From positions 155,707 to 205,143 of the forward strand of contig NZ_BMRG01000012.1 in the NCBI RefSeq assembly GCF_014648515.1: a DNA stretch of 49,437 nucleotides. Reading direction: 5' to 3'. The translations under genes and the position numbers were made by a program. The notes beneath the pieces are model-generated. The model saw only the letters and a list, made by a program, of their open reading frames with translations, was not told the origin of the DNA and searched no databases. This DNA is from Saccharothrix coeruleofusca (GTDB lineage Bacteria > Actinomycetota > Actinomycetes > Mycobacteriales > Pseudonocardiaceae). This document shows positions 15,879 to 23,193 of the stretch, piece after piece; position 1 is the first letter of the stretch; every line of letters begins with the position of its first letter.

Positions 15879-17035
15879 CCTCCCGCGCGGACACCGCTCG
15901 GGTGTTCGCGCGAGTCCTGCTGCCAACCCTGGCCAAGGGCGTCATCCTGCGCCGACCGGGCGTCGTAGCGGCGGCGGAGAAGCTGCGGCTCGACGGCTCC
16001 GCGGTGCGGACGGTGCGGAGGATGCGCGAGCGCTACGGCCCCGAGCCGCTGCGGTTGCGCGTCACCGGGCGCAGCTTCGCGCTGCTGCTCGACCCGGCGG
16101 ACGTGCAGCGCCTGCTGGACCAGTCGCCCGAGCCGTTCGCCTTGGCCACCAAGGAGAAGCGGGCCGCGCTCGGCCACTTCCAGCCGCACGGCGTGCTGGC
16201 CTCCCGCGGCGCGGCCCGCGAACGGCGACGGGAGTTCAACGAGCAGGCGCTGCGCCCGGACCGGCGCTGCGTCGACGTGGTGCGCGACGAGGTCGACCTG
16301 CTCGTGCGGCACGCGGCCAGCACCGGCGTGCTGGACTGGGACTCGTTCGCCCAGGCGTGGTGGCGGGCGGTGCGCCGGATCGTGCTCGGCGACGCGGCGC
16401 GCCAGGACCAGGCGCTGACCGACGACCTGGCGAAGCTGCGCGCCGCGGCGAACTGGGCCTACCTGCGGCCCCGGCGGGAGGCGCTGCGGCGCGACGTGGA
16501 GCGGCGGCTGGCCCGGCACCTGGAGCGCAACGCCGACGCCCTCGCGCCACCGGAGATGGTCGGCCAGGTGCCGCACTGGCTGTTCGCCTTCGACGCGGCG
16601 GGCATCGCCACCATGCGGGCGCTGGCCGTCGGCGGCTCGGACCGGTGGGCGGTGCTGGAGTCGGTCCGGCTGTGGCCGACCACCCCGGTGATCCTGCGGG
16701 AGAGCACCATCGCCACCCGGTGGCACGGCAGCTGGCTGCCGGAGGGCACCACCTTCGTCGTGTTCACCCCGTACTTCCACCGGGACGCCACCCGGCTGCC
16801 GTTCGCCGACCGGTTCGCGCCGGAGGTCTGGCGCGAGGGCACCACCGACCCGGCGCTGGTGCCGTTCAGCGGCGGTCCCGGCGTGTGCCCCGGCCGCGAC
16901 CTGGTGCTGGAGACGGCGGGGGAGGCGCTGGCGGTGCTGCGCTCCCAACTGGAGTTCGGGCCACCGCTGCGGGAGCCGCTGCCGCCGACGTTGAACCACT
17001 TCGGGCTGCGGTTCCCGGTGCACCGCAGCGGGTGA
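15869..17035 (+). CDS. Cytochrome P450
   Basis: A 388-aa P450. The ExxR motif is in LESVRLW, and the heme-binding loop FSGGPGVCPGRDL places the axial thiolate at Cys340. The I-helix region reads FAFDAAGIATM, with Ala/Gly in place of the usual acid-Thr pair, so proton delivery may be unusual. The start is GTG at 15869, overlapping the SDR gene by 10 bases. It is the last gene of the heptose operon, an unexpected partner for LPS-type sugar genes. The substrate is unknown. No ferredoxin gene is nearby. Confidence 0.9.
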   Translation: MAVASRADTARVFARVLLPTLAKGVILRRPGVVAAAEKLRLDGSAVRTVRRMRERYGPEPLRLRVTGRSFALLLDPADVQRLLDQSPEPFALATKEKRAALGHFQPHGVLASRGAARERRREFNEQALRPDRRCVDVVRDEVDLLVRHAASTGVLDWDSFAQAWWRAVRRIVLGDAARQDQALTDDLAKLRAAANWAYLRPRREALRRDVERRLARHLERNADALAPPEMVGQVPHWLFAFDAAGIATMRALAVGGSDRWAVLESVRLWPTTPVILRESTIATRWHGSWLPEGTTFVVFTPYFHRDATRLPFADRFAPEVWREGTTDPALVPFSGGPGVCPGRDLVLETAGEALAVLRSQLEFGPPLREPLPPTLNHFGLRFPVHRSG

Positions 17036-17049
17036 TTTCCCCCGGTCGG

Positions 17050-17055
17050 GGGTAC
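17050..17055 (+). promoter_or_regulatory. SigB-like -10 box, DUF6328 gene
   Basis: GGGTAC lies 10 bp before the GTG at 17066. The best upstream match is GGGT at a 16-bp spacing, which is weaker than at the other sites. Confidence 0.4.
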
Positions 17056-17065
17056 TTTGAGCGGC

Positions 17066-17563
17066 GTGAGCCGTCCGGAGGAGTCGCATCAGCGCAGGTT
17101 GGCCCGCAACCTGGGCGAACTGCTGCAGGAGTTGCGGGTCGCCCAGGCGGGTGTGCAGATCCTCTTCGGCTTCCTGCTGTCCATCGCGTTCACCGAGCGC
17201 TACGCGTCGACCGACCTGTACGTCCGCGCGACGCACCTGATCACGATCCTGTTCGCGGCCTGCTCGATAGCGCTGCTGACCGCCCCCGCCGCCTGGCACC
17301 GCATCCTGTTCCGGCGGGGGCGGCGCGAGGACATCATCGCGGTGGCCAACCGGTTCGCGGTGGTGGGGATGGGCGCCCTGGCCGTCGCGATGACCGGGAC
17401 CATCCTGCTGCTGGGCGAGGTCATCATCGGCGGCTGGGTGGCGATCACGCTCGGCGCGCTGGCCGCGGTCCTGTTCGGCACGCTGTGGTTCCTGATGCCA
17501 TGGCGGGAACGCGACCGCGACCCCGACCCCGAGGACACCGACGACGACGAGCAGTACGACTGA
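17066..17563 (+). CDS. DUF6328-like membrane protein
   Basis: A 165-aa integral membrane protein with about four hydrophobic segments: VQILFGFLLSIAF, LITILFAACSIALLTAP, VGMGALAVAMTGTILLLGEV and WVAITLGALAAVLFGTLWFL. The N-terminus RLARNLGELLQELRVAQAGVQILFGFLL is characteristic of the actinobacterial DUF6328 family. The C-terminus is very acidic (DRDPDPEDTDDDEQ). The start is GTG at 17066; a TTG at 17057 would overlap the promoter-like box. The function is unknown. Confidence 0.85.
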   Translation: MSRPEESHQRRLARNLGELLQELRVAQAGVQILFGFLLSIAFTERYASTDLYVRATHLITILFAACSIALLTAPAAWHRILFRRGRREDIIAVANRFAVVGMGALAVAMTGTILLLGEVIIGGWVAITLGALAAVLFGTLWFLMPWRERDRDPDPEDTDDDEQYD

Positions 17564-17993
17564 CCCACCCCGCGAGTCGAACACTCAGGTACCGCGAGTC
17601 GAACGCTCAGGACCCCTGAGTTCTACGTTCGGGTTGGGTTATCCGGCAAAGCGCGCTCGCCGCGCGGCAGGTCGCCAAGGACGGCGCTCGCGGGCACCCC
17701 GCTCCGCGCGCCCCGCGCGCCCCCCTGGTGCGTCGGCAAGTACCACCCGAGGGGCGTGCGGGAGTCGGTAACTACTACCCGAGGCGGGGAAGCGAGGGCG
17801 GGAGTGCGCGGAAGCGCCGGTCAGGGCGGGAAAGTGCGGGTCGGGGTGCGCGAATGTTGAGTTCAGGGTGTCTGGGCGTTCGACTCGCGGGGGCGACACG
17901 CCCGACACGCCCATGGTCGGGTGACACCGGGGGCGGGCGTGGTCGTCCTGAGCGTTGAACTCGGGGGTGCTGAGCGTTCGACTCGCGGGGCGG
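17564..17993. other. 430-bp convergent intergenic region rich in repeats
   Basis: No gene is supported. The exact 18-mer CGCGAGTCGAACGCTCAG occurs on the plus strand at 17593-17610 and on the minus strand at 17987-17970, so the two copies face inward from the ends of convergent genes. Near-copies lie at 17571-17588, 17617-17634, 17872-17889 and 17947-17964. A reverse copy of the bipartite repeat lies at 17736-17781. Confidence 0.8.
17736..17781 (-). repeat. Bipartite repeat, copy 2
   Basis: Read on the minus strand: CGGGTAGTAGTTAC (17781-17768), 18 bp, CGGGTGGTACTTGC (17749-17736). The spacing is identical to copies 1 and 3. Confidence 0.7.
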
Positions 17994-18668
17994 TCAGCCT
18001 GCTTCGTCGGTGGTGTCGTGCGGGGTGCCGACCGGTTTGGACTCGGGGGAGCCGCGCTGGCGCAGGTAGACGCTGAGCACCGCCATCGAGCCGATGGCAA
18101 GGAACTCCGACTGCCAGTTCTGCAGCGAGCGGTTCCAGAAGTCGGCGGACAGCACGTACTCGCCCCACGAGACCGGGTCCTGGAAGTCCACCAGGCGCTC
18201 GTTGTTGTACGCGCTGCGCCCCGCCACGGACTGGGTGAACCACGAGGCCAGGAACAGCACCAGCATCGCCAGGCCCAACGAGTTCGAGTACAGCGCGGTG
18301 CGCCACCCGCCCGCCCGCGCCCACGGCGGTGAGCCCGCTGTCGCGTGCGCGCCGAGCGACTGCTCCTCGTCGGACTCCGCGCCCAGGCGCCGGGCGGGCT
18401 TGGACTCCGGCGAACCGCGCTGCATCAGCCACACCGTGGCGAAGATGAACAGGAAGAACTGCAGGTACTCCGACTGCCAGTTCTCCGCCACGTCCACGGC
18501 GAACTCCGACGAGGTCACGTACTGCCACAGGCCGATCGTGTCCCCGCCGTCGGTCAACCGCCGGTCGTTGAGCACGCTGTTGCCCGAGAACGCCTGCCCC
18601 ACCAGGGAAACCAGGAAGATCGAGCCGAACGCCAGGCCCAACCCGTTGTCGCGCAGGAACCTCCTCAC
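17994..18668 (-). CDS. DUF6766-like membrane protein
   Basis: A 224-aa protein with two similar halves. Each half has two hydrophobic segments (LAFGSIFLVSLVGQAF and LQFFLFIFATVWLMQ; LGLAMLVLFLASWFTQ and FLAIGSMAVLSVYL), an intervening NWQSE motif (ENWQSEYLQ, QNWQSEFLA) and a QRGSPESKP tail, so it arose by internal duplication. This matches the DUF6766 family. The function is unknown. The start is GTG at 18668, overlapping the stop of a 29-aa peptide gene. It is the last gene of the 20312-17994 operon. Confidence 0.85.
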   Translation of the reverse strand: MRRFLRDNGLGLAFGSIFLVSLVGQAFSGNSVLNDRRLTDGGDTIGLWQYVTSSEFAVDVAENWQSEYLQFFLFIFATVWLMQRGSPESKPARRLGAESDEEQSLGAHATAGSPPWARAGGWRTALYSNSLGLAMLVLFLASWFTQSVAGRSAYNNERLVDFQDPVSWGEYVLSADFWNRSLQNWQSEFLAIGSMAVLSVYLRQRGSPESKPVGTPHDTTDEAG

Positions 18669-18754
18669 AGTCCCATCCCTCCGACGACCGCGAAGCAGAC
18701 CAGCAGCACGAGCACGCCCAGCAGGTAGGCGTAGAACATCCCCCGCCGCGTCAC
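18665..18754 (-). CDS. 29-aa single-span membrane peptide
   Basis: A 29-residue peptide reading VTRRGMFYAYLLGVLVLL then VCFAVVGGMGL: a basic N-terminus followed by one transmembrane helix. Its GTG overlaps the stop of the upstream lipoprotein gene (GTGA), and its own TGA overlaps the GTG of the DUF6766 gene in the same way. Such double coupling in a real operon strongly suggests that it is translated. It may be a small partner of the DUF6766 membrane protein; this is inference. Confidence 0.7.
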   Translation of the reverse strand: MTRRGMFYAYLLGVLVLLVCFAVVGGMGL

Positions 18755-19116
18755 GGACCACCCACCTCGCACTCGTACGGGCGGTCGTGGACCGCGTGGC
18801 ACCCCGCGCCCGAAACGCGCCAACCGCTGGAAAGCTCGCGCAGGAACAGCGTGTCGTCATCCGTGCGGACCCGCGCCGCGTCGCCCCAGACGACGACCTC
18901 GCGCACCTCACCCCGCGGCAGTTCCAGCGAGGAGCAGTCGACGCCCTCGCGCGCACGTTCCGTGAGCAGCTCGCAGACCCGCTCCGGCCTGCCCGATGCG
19001 ACCGCGGCCTCGAACTCCTCCGCCGCCCGCTGCGCCAGGTCCCGCGAAGCCGACGCGCACCCGCCCACCGCCAGCGAAACCGCCAGCAGCGCTGATAAGC
19101 ACGCTGAGCGGACCAT
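18751..19116 (-). CDS. Putative lipoprotein
   Basis: A 121-aa secreted lipoprotein. Signal peptide MVRSACLSALLAVSLAVGGC ends in a lipobox-like VGGC with the lipid-bearing Cys at residue 20. The mature part is about 100 aa, with Cys residues that could pair (RVCELL, GVDCSSLE, AGCHAV, YECEV), and resembles small unnamed actinobacterial lipoproteins of the SnoaL/NTF2-like size class; the family is not certain. It starts 17 bp after the alcohol dehydrogenase stop and couples to the 29-aa peptide, so it belongs to that operon. Confidence 0.75.
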   Translation of the reverse strand: MVRSACLSALLAVSLAVGGCASASRDLAQRAAEEFEAAVASGRPERVCELLTERAREGVDCSSLELPRGEVREVVVWGDAARVRTDDDTLFLRELSSGWRVSGAGCHAVHDRPYECEVGGP

Positions 19117-19133
19117 GACCGACCACCCGCCCG

Positions 19134-20312
19134 TCACGGTCGCAGCAGTACCTTCACCATGTTGTCCTGCTTCTTCTGGAACTTCTCGTACGCCATGGGC
19201 GCGTCGTCCAGCGGCAGGCGGTGCGTGGCGAAGCCGTCCACGCCCAGCGGGTCGTCGTCGGTGAGCAGCGGCAGGATGTCGGGCACCCAGCGCCACACGT
19301 TGGCCTGCCCCATCCGCAACTGCACCTGCTTGTCGAACATGGTCAGCATGGGCAGCGGGTCGGCCATGCCGCCGTACACGCCCGACAGCGAGATGGTGCC
19401 GCCGCGCCGCACCACGTCGATGGCCGTGCGCAGGGCGTCCAGCCGGTCCACCCCCGCGGTCATCATGAACTTCGCCGCCAGCGCGTCGGGCAGCAGCCCG
19501 GTGGCCTGCTGGGCCAGCTTGGTCACCGGGGCGCCGTGCGCCTCCATGCCCACCGCGTCGATCACCGAGTCCGGGCCACGCCCGCCGGTCAGGTCGCGGA
19601 TGTGCTCGGCCAGCTGGCGATCGCGCGCGTTGATCGTCCTGATCCCGTTGGCGTGGGCGCGTTCCAGCCGCTCCTGCACCAGGTCCACACCGATGACGGT
19701 CTGCACGCCCAGGTGTTTGGCGATGCGGGTGGACATGTCGCCGATCGGCCCGAGACCGAGCACCACGAGGCTGCCGCCTTCCGGCACGTCCGCGTACCGC
19801 ACCGCCTGCCACGCCGTGGGCAGCACGTCGGAGAGGTAGACGAACCGGTCGTCCGGCGGTCCGTCGGGCACCTTGATCGGCAGCGTGTTGCCGAACGGCA
19901 CGCGCAGGTACTCGGCCTGGCCGCCGGGCACCTGGCCGTAGAGCTTGGTGTAGCCGAACAGCGCGGCGCCCGAGCCGTGCTCGCGCACCTGGGTGGTCTC
20001 GCACTGCGACTGCAACCCCTGACCGCACATGAAGCAGGTGCCGCAGGAGACGTTGAACGGCACCACCACGCGGTCGCCGGGCTTGAGCTCGGTGACCTGG
20101 GAGCCGACCTCCTCCACCACGCCCATCGCCTCGTGGCCGAGGATGTCGCCCTCGTCCAGGAACGGCCCGAACAGCTCGTACAGGTGCAGGTCGGAACCGC
20201 AGATGCCGGTGGAGGTCACCCGGATGACGACGTCGGTGGGTTCCTTGAGCACGGGGTCGGGGACGGTGTCCACGCGCACGTCGCGCTTGCCGTGCCAGGT
20301 GACGGCTTTCAT
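19134..20312 (-). CDS. Zinc-dependent alcohol dehydrogenase
   Basis: A 392-aa medium-chain dehydrogenase. Catalytic zinc ligands are in GICGSDLHLYE and GHEAMGVVEEVG; the structural zinc site is the four-Cys CGTCFMCGQGLQSQC; the NAD-binding motif is VVLGLGPIGDMS. It resembles glutathione-independent formaldehyde dehydrogenase or threonine-dehydrogenase-like members. The substrate is unknown. The ATG at 20312 has GGAG 5 bp upstream. It is the first gene of an operon with a lipoprotein, a micro-peptide and DUF6766, and is divergent from an SDR gene with a stress-type promoter. Confidence 0.9.
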   Translation of the reverse strand: MKAVTWHGKRDVRVDTVPDPVLKEPTDVVIRVTSTGICGSDLHLYELFGPFLDEGDILGHEAMGVVEEVGSQVTELKPGDRVVVPFNVSCGTCFMCGQGLQSQCETTQVREHGSGAALFGYTKLYGQVPGGQAEYLRVPFGNTLPIKVPDGPPDDRFVYLSDVLPTAWQAVRYADVPEGGSLVVLGLGPIGDMSTRIAKHLGVQTVIGVDLVQERLERAHANGIRTINARDRQLAEHIRDLTGGRGPDSVIDAVGMEAHGAPVTKLAQQATGLLPDALAAKFMMTAGVDRLDALRTAIDVVRRGGTISLSGVYGGMADPLPMLTMFDKQVQLRMGQANVWRWVPDILPLLTDDDPLGVDGFATHRLPLDDAPMAYEKFQKKQDNMVKVLLRP

Positions 20313-20357
20313 GGGTCTCCTTCCGAGTGGTCCTGCACCCGGCGTTCCCCTCCCGGC

Positions 20358-20382
20358 GTGTGGCAAACCCGCCGCAGGGTAG
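20358..20382 (+). promoter_or_regulatory. SigB-like stress promoter, SDR gene
   Basis: GTGT (20358-20361), a 15-bp spacer and GGGTAG (20377-20382), 9 bp before the ATG at 20392. Confidence 0.5.
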
Positions 20383-20391
20383 CCCTCGGCC

Positions 20392-21219
20392 ATGGCTACT
20401 ACCGCACCTCTACCGAAAGACCGCTCGGGCGCCCCGCTGTACGCGGTGGTGACCGGTTCGGACTCCGGCATCGGCCGGGCGATCGCCGTGGCCTTCGCGG
20501 GCGGCGGCGTGGACGTCGGTCTGACCTACCACCGCGATGCCGAGGGCGCCGAGGAGACCGCCCGTCAGGTGCGCGAGCGCGGCGCGCGTGCCGCCGTGCG
20601 GCAGTTGGACCTGACCGACCTGCCCACCGCCGCGGCCGTGGTCGACGAGCTGGCCGAGGAGCTGGGCGGGCTCGACGTGCTGGTCAACTGCGCGGGCACG
20701 GGCACAGCCCAGAAGGTCATGGACATGGACTTCGACACCTGGCGCGGTGTGCTGTCGGTGGACCTGGACGGTGCTTTCCTGTGCTCCCAGCGCGCCGCCA
20801 AGCACATGATCGAGGCGGGGCGCGGCGGCCGGATCATCAACATCACCAGCGTGCACGAGCACGCGCCGAAGGTGGGCGCGGCCCCGTACTGCGCGGCCAA
20901 GGCCGGGCTCGGGGCGCTGACCAAGGTGCTGGCGCTGGAGCTGGCCGAGCACGCCATCACGGTGAACTCGGTGGCCCCTGGGGAGATCTCCACGCCGATG
21001 ACCGGCCAGGAGGACGTGGACCCGCGTCAGCAGCCGCGTCCGGGTGTGCCGCTGGGCCGCCCCGGTCACGCGGAGGAGGTGGCCGCGGTGGTGGCGTTCC
21101 TCGCCACGCCCGCGGCGGGCTACGTGACCGGGGCCTCGTACGTGGTCGACGGCGGGATGCTGCTGATGGGCCCGCAGGCCAGCAGCATGCTCACCGACGA
21201 GAAGTGGCGCGTTCCCTAG
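20392..21219 (+). CDS. SDR-family oxidoreductase (glucose dehydrogenase-like)
   Basis: A 275-aa classical short-chain dehydrogenase: cofactor motif VTGSDSGIGRA, NCAG, catalytic Ser in NITSVHEHAPKVGAAPYCAAK (YxxxK), and the C-terminal GYVTGASYVVDGGMLLM. It is most like bacterial glucose 1-dehydrogenase or 3-oxoacyl-ACP reductase relatives. A stress-type promoter box lies 9 bp before the ATG. The 3' end overlaps the convergent ChaB/Rho-N gene by 29 bp. Confidence 0.9.
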   Translation: MATTAPLPKDRSGAPLYAVVTGSDSGIGRAIAVAFAGGGVDVGLTYHRDAEGAEETARQVRERGARAAVRQLDLTDLPTAAAVVDELAEELGGLDVLVNCAGTGTAQKVMDMDFDTWRGVLSVDLDGAFLCSQRAAKHMIEAGRGGRIINITSVHEHAPKVGAAPYCAAKAGLGALTKVLALELAEHAITVNSVAPGEISTPMTGQEDVDPRQQPRPGVPLGRPGHAEEVAAVVAFLATPAAGYVTGASYVVDGGMLLMGPQASSMLTDEKWRVP

Positions 21220-21604
21220 CCTTGGCCGTCTTGCCCCGGTTGGCCTTCTCGATGGCCTCCACCAGCTGCTGCTTGGTCATCGAGGACCGACCGGGGACGT
21301 CCAGCTCCTTGGCCAGGTCGTAGAGGTGCTGCTTGCTGGCGTTGGCGTCCACGCCGCCGTGAGTCTTGCCGGGTTTGGGCGTGCTGCGCGCGGCCTGGTC
21401 GTCCGACGGCCCCTTTTCGGCCTTGGGTTCCCAGTGGTCGCCGACCTTCTCGAAGGAGTGCTTCAGCGCGGCGAACGCGGTCCGGTGCGACCGCTGGCCC
21501 TCGCCGTAGGTCTCCACCGCGGAGTCGTGCGCCTTGATCCACGTGCGCTGCGCCTTCTTCGACGAGCGGGCGATGGTGCTGGGCAGTTCCTCGCGTCCGG
21601 GCAT
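21191..21604 (-). CDS. ChaB / Rho N-terminal domain protein
   Basis: A 137-aa protein. Residues 1 to about 60 match the ChaB family (MPGREELPSTIARSSKKAQRTWIKAHDSAVETYGEGQRSH in pieces), and residues about 95-130 form a SAP/Rho-N-like helix-extended-helix (LYDLAKELDVPGRSSMTKQQLVEAI), often a nucleic-acid binding unit. The linker and tail are Lys/Arg-rich. This two-domain form is common in actinobacteria and often stress-regulated. The ATG at 21604 has ggagg just upstream. It is divergent from the aldehyde dehydrogenase across a GGGTACCC site. Confidence 0.88.
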   Translation of the reverse strand: MPGREELPSTIARSSKKAQRTWIKAHDSAVETYGEGQRSHRTAFAALKHSFEKVGDHWEPKAEKGPSDDQAARSTPKPGKTHGGVDANASKQHLYDLAKELDVPGRSSMTKQQLVEAIEKANRGKTAKARERATSRR

Positions 21605-21615
21605 GTTTCCTCCAT

Positions 21616-21642
21616 GGTTCCGCCGGGGAGCCGGGGGTACCC
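21616..21642. promoter_or_regulatory. Shared palindromic stress -10 box
   Basis: Plus strand: GGTT (21616-21619), 15-bp spacer, GGGTAC (21635-21640), 9 bp before the ATG at 21650. The box is part of GGGTACCC (21635-21642), so the minus strand also reads GGGTAC, 33 bp before the ChaB gene. Confidence 0.55.
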
Positions 21643-21649
21643 GGACCGC

Positions 21650-23014
21650 ATGACCGACATGCGCGCCGCACCACTGGACATCCACAGCCCGCTCGACGGC
21701 AGCCTGGTCGGCTGGCTGCCCACCGCGACCGAGCAGGACGTCGCCTCGGCGGTGCTCGACGCCCGCGAAGCGCAGGCCGCGTGGGCGCGGGTGCCCGCGG
21801 CCGAGCGCGGGGCCGCGCTGCGCGCCGCGGCGGCGGGTCTGCGCGAGCAGGCGGACAACCTGGCCACCGTGGTGGAGACCGAGACAGGCAGGCCGTTCGC
21901 GTCCGCGCGCGAGGGCGTGCTCGCGGGCGCGTCCACCCTGGAGCAGTACGCCGAGCTCGGCCCGGTGCACCGCGGCCGGACGCTGTTGGGCGGCCACGAC
22001 GCCACCGACTTCATGGTCCCCGAGCCGCGCGGCGTGGTGGTCGCGCTGACGCCGTGGAACGACCCGGTGGCGATCGCCTGCGGGCTGCTCGGCGCCGCGC
22101 TGGTGACCGGCAACGCGGTGATCCACAAGCCCAGCGAGCGCTGCCCGCACACCGGCCTGCTGCTGGGCCAGCTGCTGGCCGAGCACTTCCCGGCGGGTGT
22201 GCTGCAGGGCCTGACCGGCGACGGCGCGGTGGGCGCGCTGCTGGCCGCCAACCCGCACGTCGACGTGGTGGCCCACGTCGGCGGGACCGCCACCGGCAGG
22301 CAGATCCTGGCCGCCACCGCCGCGACCGGGGCCAAGGCGCTGCTGGAGAACGGCGGCAACGACCCGCTCGTGGTCGACGCCGGCGTGGACCCGGAGTGGG
22401 CCGCCGACCAGGCGGCGCTGGGCGCGTTCGTCAACGCGGGGCAGCTGTGCACGGCGGTGGAGCGGATCTTCGTCCACGAGGCGGTGGCCGAGGCGTTCGT
22501 GGCGGCGCTGTGCGAGCGGGCGCGACGCTGGAACGAGGACCCGCAGCCGCTGGTCGACACCCGCCACCGCGAGAGCGTGCACGCCCACGTGGCCGAGGCG
22601 GTCGCCGACGGCGCGCAGGTGCTCGTCGGCGGTGAGGTGCCCGAAGGCGACGGCGCGTACTACCCGGCCACGGTGCTGGCCCGCTGCACCCCGCAGATGC
22701 GGGTGATGCGCGAGGAGACCTTCGGGCCGGTCGCCCCGGTGTGCGTGGTGCCCTCGTTCGAGGAAGCTCTGGCGCTGGCGTGCGTGGACGAGCACGGGCT
22801 GGCCGCCACGGTGCTCACCGGGTCGATGGCGCACGCGCAGCAGGCGTGGCGCGCGCTGCCGGTGGGGACGGTGAAGGTGAACGCGGTGTTCGGCGGCGCT
22901 CCGGGCGGTGCCGCGCAGCCCCGACGGGCCAGCGGCACCGGGTTCGGCTACGGGCCCGAGCTGCTGGACGAGATGACCACCACGAAGGTCGTGCACCTCG
23001 GCCTGCCCGGCTGA
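21650..23014 (+). CDS. Aldehyde dehydrogenase
   Basis: A 454-aa NAD(P)-dependent aldehyde dehydrogenase of the succinate-semialdehyde/betaine-aldehyde type. General base Glu233 is in LLENGGNDP and nucleophile Cys267 in NAGQLCTAVERI, 34 residues apart as in the family. Oxyanion Asn is in TPWNDP. It runs slightly short at the N-terminus (usual length 470-490). The Glu motif reads ENGG rather than ELGG. The substrate is unknown. A stress-type promoter lies directly upstream. Confidence 0.92.
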   Translation: MTDMRAAPLDIHSPLDGSLVGWLPTATEQDVASAVLDAREAQAAWARVPAAERGAALRAAAAGLREQADNLATVVETETGRPFASAREGVLAGASTLEQYAELGPVHRGRTLLGGHDATDFMVPEPRGVVVALTPWNDPVAIACGLLGAALVTGNAVIHKPSERCPHTGLLLGQLLAEHFPAGVLQGLTGDGAVGALLAANPHVDVVAHVGGTATGRQILAATAATGAKALLENGGNDPLVVDAGVDPEWAADQAALGAFVNAGQLCTAVERIFVHEAVAEAFVAALCERARRWNEDPQPLVDTRHRESVHAHVAEAVADGAQVLVGGEVPEGDGAYYPATVLARCTPQMRVMREETFGPVAPVCVVPSFEEALALACVDEHGLAATVLTGSMAHAQQAWRALPVGTVKVNAVFGGAPGGAAQPRRASGTGFGYGPELLDEMTTTKVVHLGLPG

Positions 23015-23193
23015 CCCACGCCTGCAAGTAGCGCTGAAGCGACCTCCAGGGGGCCAGCCATCCACGGACTTGGCGTAGGGCCAGCGGCCAGGCGGGTTTC
23101 GACACCATCCTGTCTGTTGTGGACTGTGTCGTGGGTCCCCCTCTCTTGTCGACGGTCGGTCGGCGTGGTCGGCTCCGGCGGTGGGTCTGTCAA
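23015..23193. other. Intergenic flank of mobile island
   Basis: The gap runs from the aldehyde dehydrogenase stop to the left terminal repeat of the ISL3 element. No start with good codon usage was found. Open minus frames run through it but look like read-through of the IS strand. Confidence 0.5.
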
